From Prinia subflava (Eukaryota; Chordata; Aves; Passeriformes; Cisticolidae), in assembly GCF_021018805.1 (NCBI RefSeq), contig NC_086254.1:29573300-29637299 (forward strand): 64,000 bases of DNA, in the 5' to 3' direction. Each line of letters begins with the position of its first letter. The stretch's first letter is position 1. Positions 61,291-64,000 of the stretch are shown here, one piece after another. The translations under genes and the position numbers were made by a program. The notes beneath the pieces are model-generated. The model did no database searches and was not told the DNA's origin. It was given only the letters and a program-made list of their open reading frames with translations.

Positions 61291-63779
61291 CTGGGCTGAG
61301 CCTGCCGTGCCTCCTCCAGGCACAGGATCCCACCTGGCTGCTGCTGAGCAGGACCCTGCAGACTCAGCACAAACCAGACCCCTGGGATTGTCACACCGCC
61401 AGGGGCTTGGGAAGCAGCAAGGTCCTGGGTCACAGCGTGGAGCCAAGGCTTTCCCTGGCTCTCCCCTAGGTCGGCTGCTGCTGCTGGCAGTGTTGCCTGT
61501 GTTCACTGCCTGCACACCCTGCCTGTGTTCCCCTGCTTGTGCTCCCTGCCTGGGTTCCCTGCCTGCAGCTCAGTGACTTGCTGTGTTCAGCTGTGCCCAC
61601 TGCTCACCCTGCAGCAGCCTGGCACTGTCCCGTGTGCCCGAGCTGGATCCCAGCCTCCAGCAGAGCCCGCTGCTGCCTGGTGATCCAGGCAGGATCCCTG
61701 GCCTCTGGTAGAGCCATTGCTGTCAGTACCTGGTGATCCACCTGGAATCCCTGGCCTTGCCTTGCAGCTGCATGTGCTGGAACATGGCCTCACCCTACAT
61801 GTCCCAGTAACCCCTTCCCTGACTCCTAAGAGTCAGCCTGCCCCAAAACACTCATGTCCCCTTTTTTCTTGGGGTTGCTGCTCTTCTTTTGCCTGCTGGC
61901 ATTTAACCTTGCCCGAGATCTCACCCTGAGGGTGTTCAAAAATTCAGACCTTGCCCTGTTTCAGCAAGTCCCACCTCAGAATTAACAGAGCAAAAGATAA
62001 TGCAAAAGTTCCCCTTCTGAGCAGCCACTGCTGTTCTCTTTAACTGGGAACTTCAATGCAGCCATTGTACTTTTTTTTTTTTCCTGTTTATCAACACGTG
62101 GTGGGTAAGAAGCCCAAGTGGAGCTGGGACCAGGATGAGGGCAGAACTCCACAGCCACTTGGTCAGCAAACAGCACCACAGCTGGGACCGTCTGCCATGT
62201 CCACTTTCGCTCTGCAGGAATCCAGGTAGGACAAGGCTGTGCGGGACAAGGCTTCCTCTTGCTTTTCTCATTACCTGTGACATTGTCAATAAATAATACT
62301 ATTTTCACACAGTGCTTTGGATTTGCAGAGCAGCTGTCAAGCACTCATTGGTGTGGAGCATTCCCAGAGGCTCCATAGGTAGGGTAGGGAAGATGGAGCC
62401 AGGTCATGGCAGCAGAGAGAGGTAGGGATGGAGGCAGGTCATGAGACACCCCATCAGGCAGTGCTGCCTCTTTAAAGTAGGAAGGAGGGTGGCACAGAGA
62501 TGGAGAGATCTGTGGGCTACTCATGGGTCCTGTCTGATCCTTATCATCCCAACATTTTTGTGTATGATTCAACAAAGTCCTTTGCTTGCACAATTTACTT
62601 GATTCTCATCTCTGTGACTCAGGTGCAAATGATCTGCTCACATTTGCAGTGAGAGAGTTGAGCCCTGTGGCTACAAAACCTCAAAAACAAAAGCAATCCT
62701 CACTTTGATTCAAGCTGGAGGACAGAGCCAGGTTCTTCCCTTTTGGAGGCCCTTGCTCAGGGAATGGGGTGAATGAGCGTGGCAGGTGGGTGGGAGCCAC
62801 ATGAGCTCTGTGAAGTGGCTCCCAGGCACAGACGAGGCTGGCATCTGCTTACCACACATGCAGAAGGTCTGTTAGAGTGTGAAGGGCTTCCAGAGTCCCC
62901 CTCTTCCCCCAGGAGCTCATCATGTCCTGCCCCCAGGGAAACTCTGGGATCTGCTATCCTGAGTCAGGCCTTGGGCAGCCAGGGCGGGCTGGGTTGTCCG
63001 AGGGATGTGCTCTGCTCCACAGGGCAGGCTGCAGGGAACTGCAGGTGCTCAGCACCTCTGAAAGCCCTGCCATGGGGCACCCAAGTCCCCTGGGAGGTAG
63101 CTCACTGCTGGGTGCCTGTGCTTGGAGGTGACTCGCCTGAAAACACCCAGGGTATCCAGGAGCTGCAGGGCTGTGGGAGGATCCAGGCAGGAAGACTGCT
63201 GTCACAGTCAGAAAGATGGTACCACTCTCTTCTTGCAGTGGGGTATCTGTGGCAGCCTGGAGCAGGTGGGAGGCTTCTCCTCCAGCCCCTGGGCTGCAGG
63301 GACTTTAGAGGACAAGCTGTCTGTGCTGCCCACTCCTGTTTGTAATTCTGGGGGAGAGGCAGCAGGGTGCCTGTCCCATGGCAGGGTGCAGGGCATTATC
63401 TCCTGACAACAGTGTCAGTCCAGAGGGGACAGCTCTGTCCCTGGGCCAGCCCTTAGGGGAAAGAGTGCTGTCGGGGACAGCTTTGGTTTCTGTGCTCCCC
63501 CAGGACTGCAGGCAAAGCCGTGGCTGAAATGCAGAGCTGTGCCTGGCAGCGGGGCAGTGGCTGCGGGGGGAAGGAGGAGGAGTGGGCACAGGGCTCCCCC
63601 AAGGACAGCCCTGGTTTGGAGCTGGCGATGGGGACTGCTGTGGGGATGGAGGCTTGCCACCTCCCCTACCTCCTGGGCTTGGCCCCATTTCCAACGTGTC
63701 TTGGCACCATATGGCGCTTGCTTTATTTGTTCTGCTGCGACTTGGGAAGGAGGGCAGTGTTTCATTGTCTGGCAGAGGA

Positions 63780-64000
63780 GGTGGGACGCAGGCACAGGAA
63801 TATGCCCGTGTCCCGTGGGATCGCTGCCTGAGCCAGGCGCTCCACATATCGTCCGAGCTGCAGGTCGGTGTCCTCATCCTTCGCAGCAGAGGGGTTTCCC
63901 CGGAGAGTCGCTGCCGGAGATTCACCCACCCACGTGGCGTCGGAGCTGAAGCAGCACCGCGTGTGCGGGCGCGTCCCGGTGCGGAGCACGACCGACCCGC
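63780..64000. promoter_or_regulatory. CpG-rich right edge, possible edge of another CpG island
   Basis: CpG dinucleotides become frequent in the last ~220 bases (for example GCGTGTGCGGGCGCGTCCCG near 63,957). Short open frames exist on both strands, but none reads as a known protein. This may be the start of a neighbouring gene's promoter island; the window ends too soon to tell. Confidence 0.3.

Larger units (their letters stand above)
55613..64000. other. Sequence right of the NOL4L promoter, no gene identified
   Basis: No ORF here resembles a family I know. Identified items are composite repeat copy B (57,318-57,670), a CR1 tail (59,669-59,755) and a motif-bearing CpG-enriched segment (60,860-61,290). 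The stretches 55,620-57,300, 57,680-59,660, 59,760-60,850 and 61,300-63,780 show nothing I can name. In human the next gene on this side is COMMD7, but I found no COMMD7 sequence. Confidence 0.6.

Noticed and set aside
63762..63989. Minus-strand ORF at the right edge as COMMD7 or another known neighbour
   Set aside because: The translation does not resemble COMMD7 or any family I know; synteny alone is not enough to name it.
1..64000. tRNA, rRNA, CRISPR arrays, intact retroelement genes
   Set aside because: Looked for throughout; only short 3' CR1 fragments, simple repeats and minisatellites were found.

Overview
This window is nuclear DNA from a vertebrate, almost certainly a bird. Coding sequence is sparse, with short GT-AG exons separated by kilobases of intron and with strong CpG islands. 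Several fragments match the 3' region of CR1 LINEs, the dominant avian retroposon. No bacterial, phage, tRNA, rRNA or CRISPR feature was found. The species cannot be fixed from the sequence.

One protein-coding gene is recognised with confidence: NOL4L (nucleolar protein 4-like), on the minus strand. Its first coding exon is at 53,228-53,536 and the gene runs leftwards through exons at 35,833-35,988, 32,180-32,291, 27,511-27,620 and 11,366-11,507. It leaves the window in a sixth exon (bases 1-93 here). All five splice junctions have GT-AG signals and matching phases (0, 0, 1, 0, 1). Together they give 922 nt, 307 codons plus one base, of uninterrupted reading frame. The C-terminal half of the protein lies beyond the left edge.

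Three CpG islands sit on the gene. The one at about 52.0-54.7 kb surrounds exon 1 and is the main promoter. The one at about 16.4-18.2 kb lies in intron 4 and carries a good minus-strand splice donor (exon end 17,388). It is placed to drive the known short isoform, whose start Met is inside exon 5 (11,472-11,474). The third, at about 38.9-39.6 kb in intron 1, carries a perfect RFX-type X-box.

The introns hold CR1 fragments, two direct copies of an unidentified repeat (19.34 and 33.27 kb), minisatellites (2.6, 37.1 and 39.6 kb) and a few motif-rich segments that look like enhancer candidates. Right of the promoter, 54.74-55.61 kb is a 30-36 bp minisatellite. From there to 64 kb I see repeats, including the second copy of a CR1-linked composite repeat shared with 41.23 kb, and no gene I can name. 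The last ~220 bases become CpG-rich and may approach another promoter. I found no exotic or undescribed system; the most useful leads are the internal promoter, the X-box island, the composite repeat pair and the promoter-proximal minisatellite.
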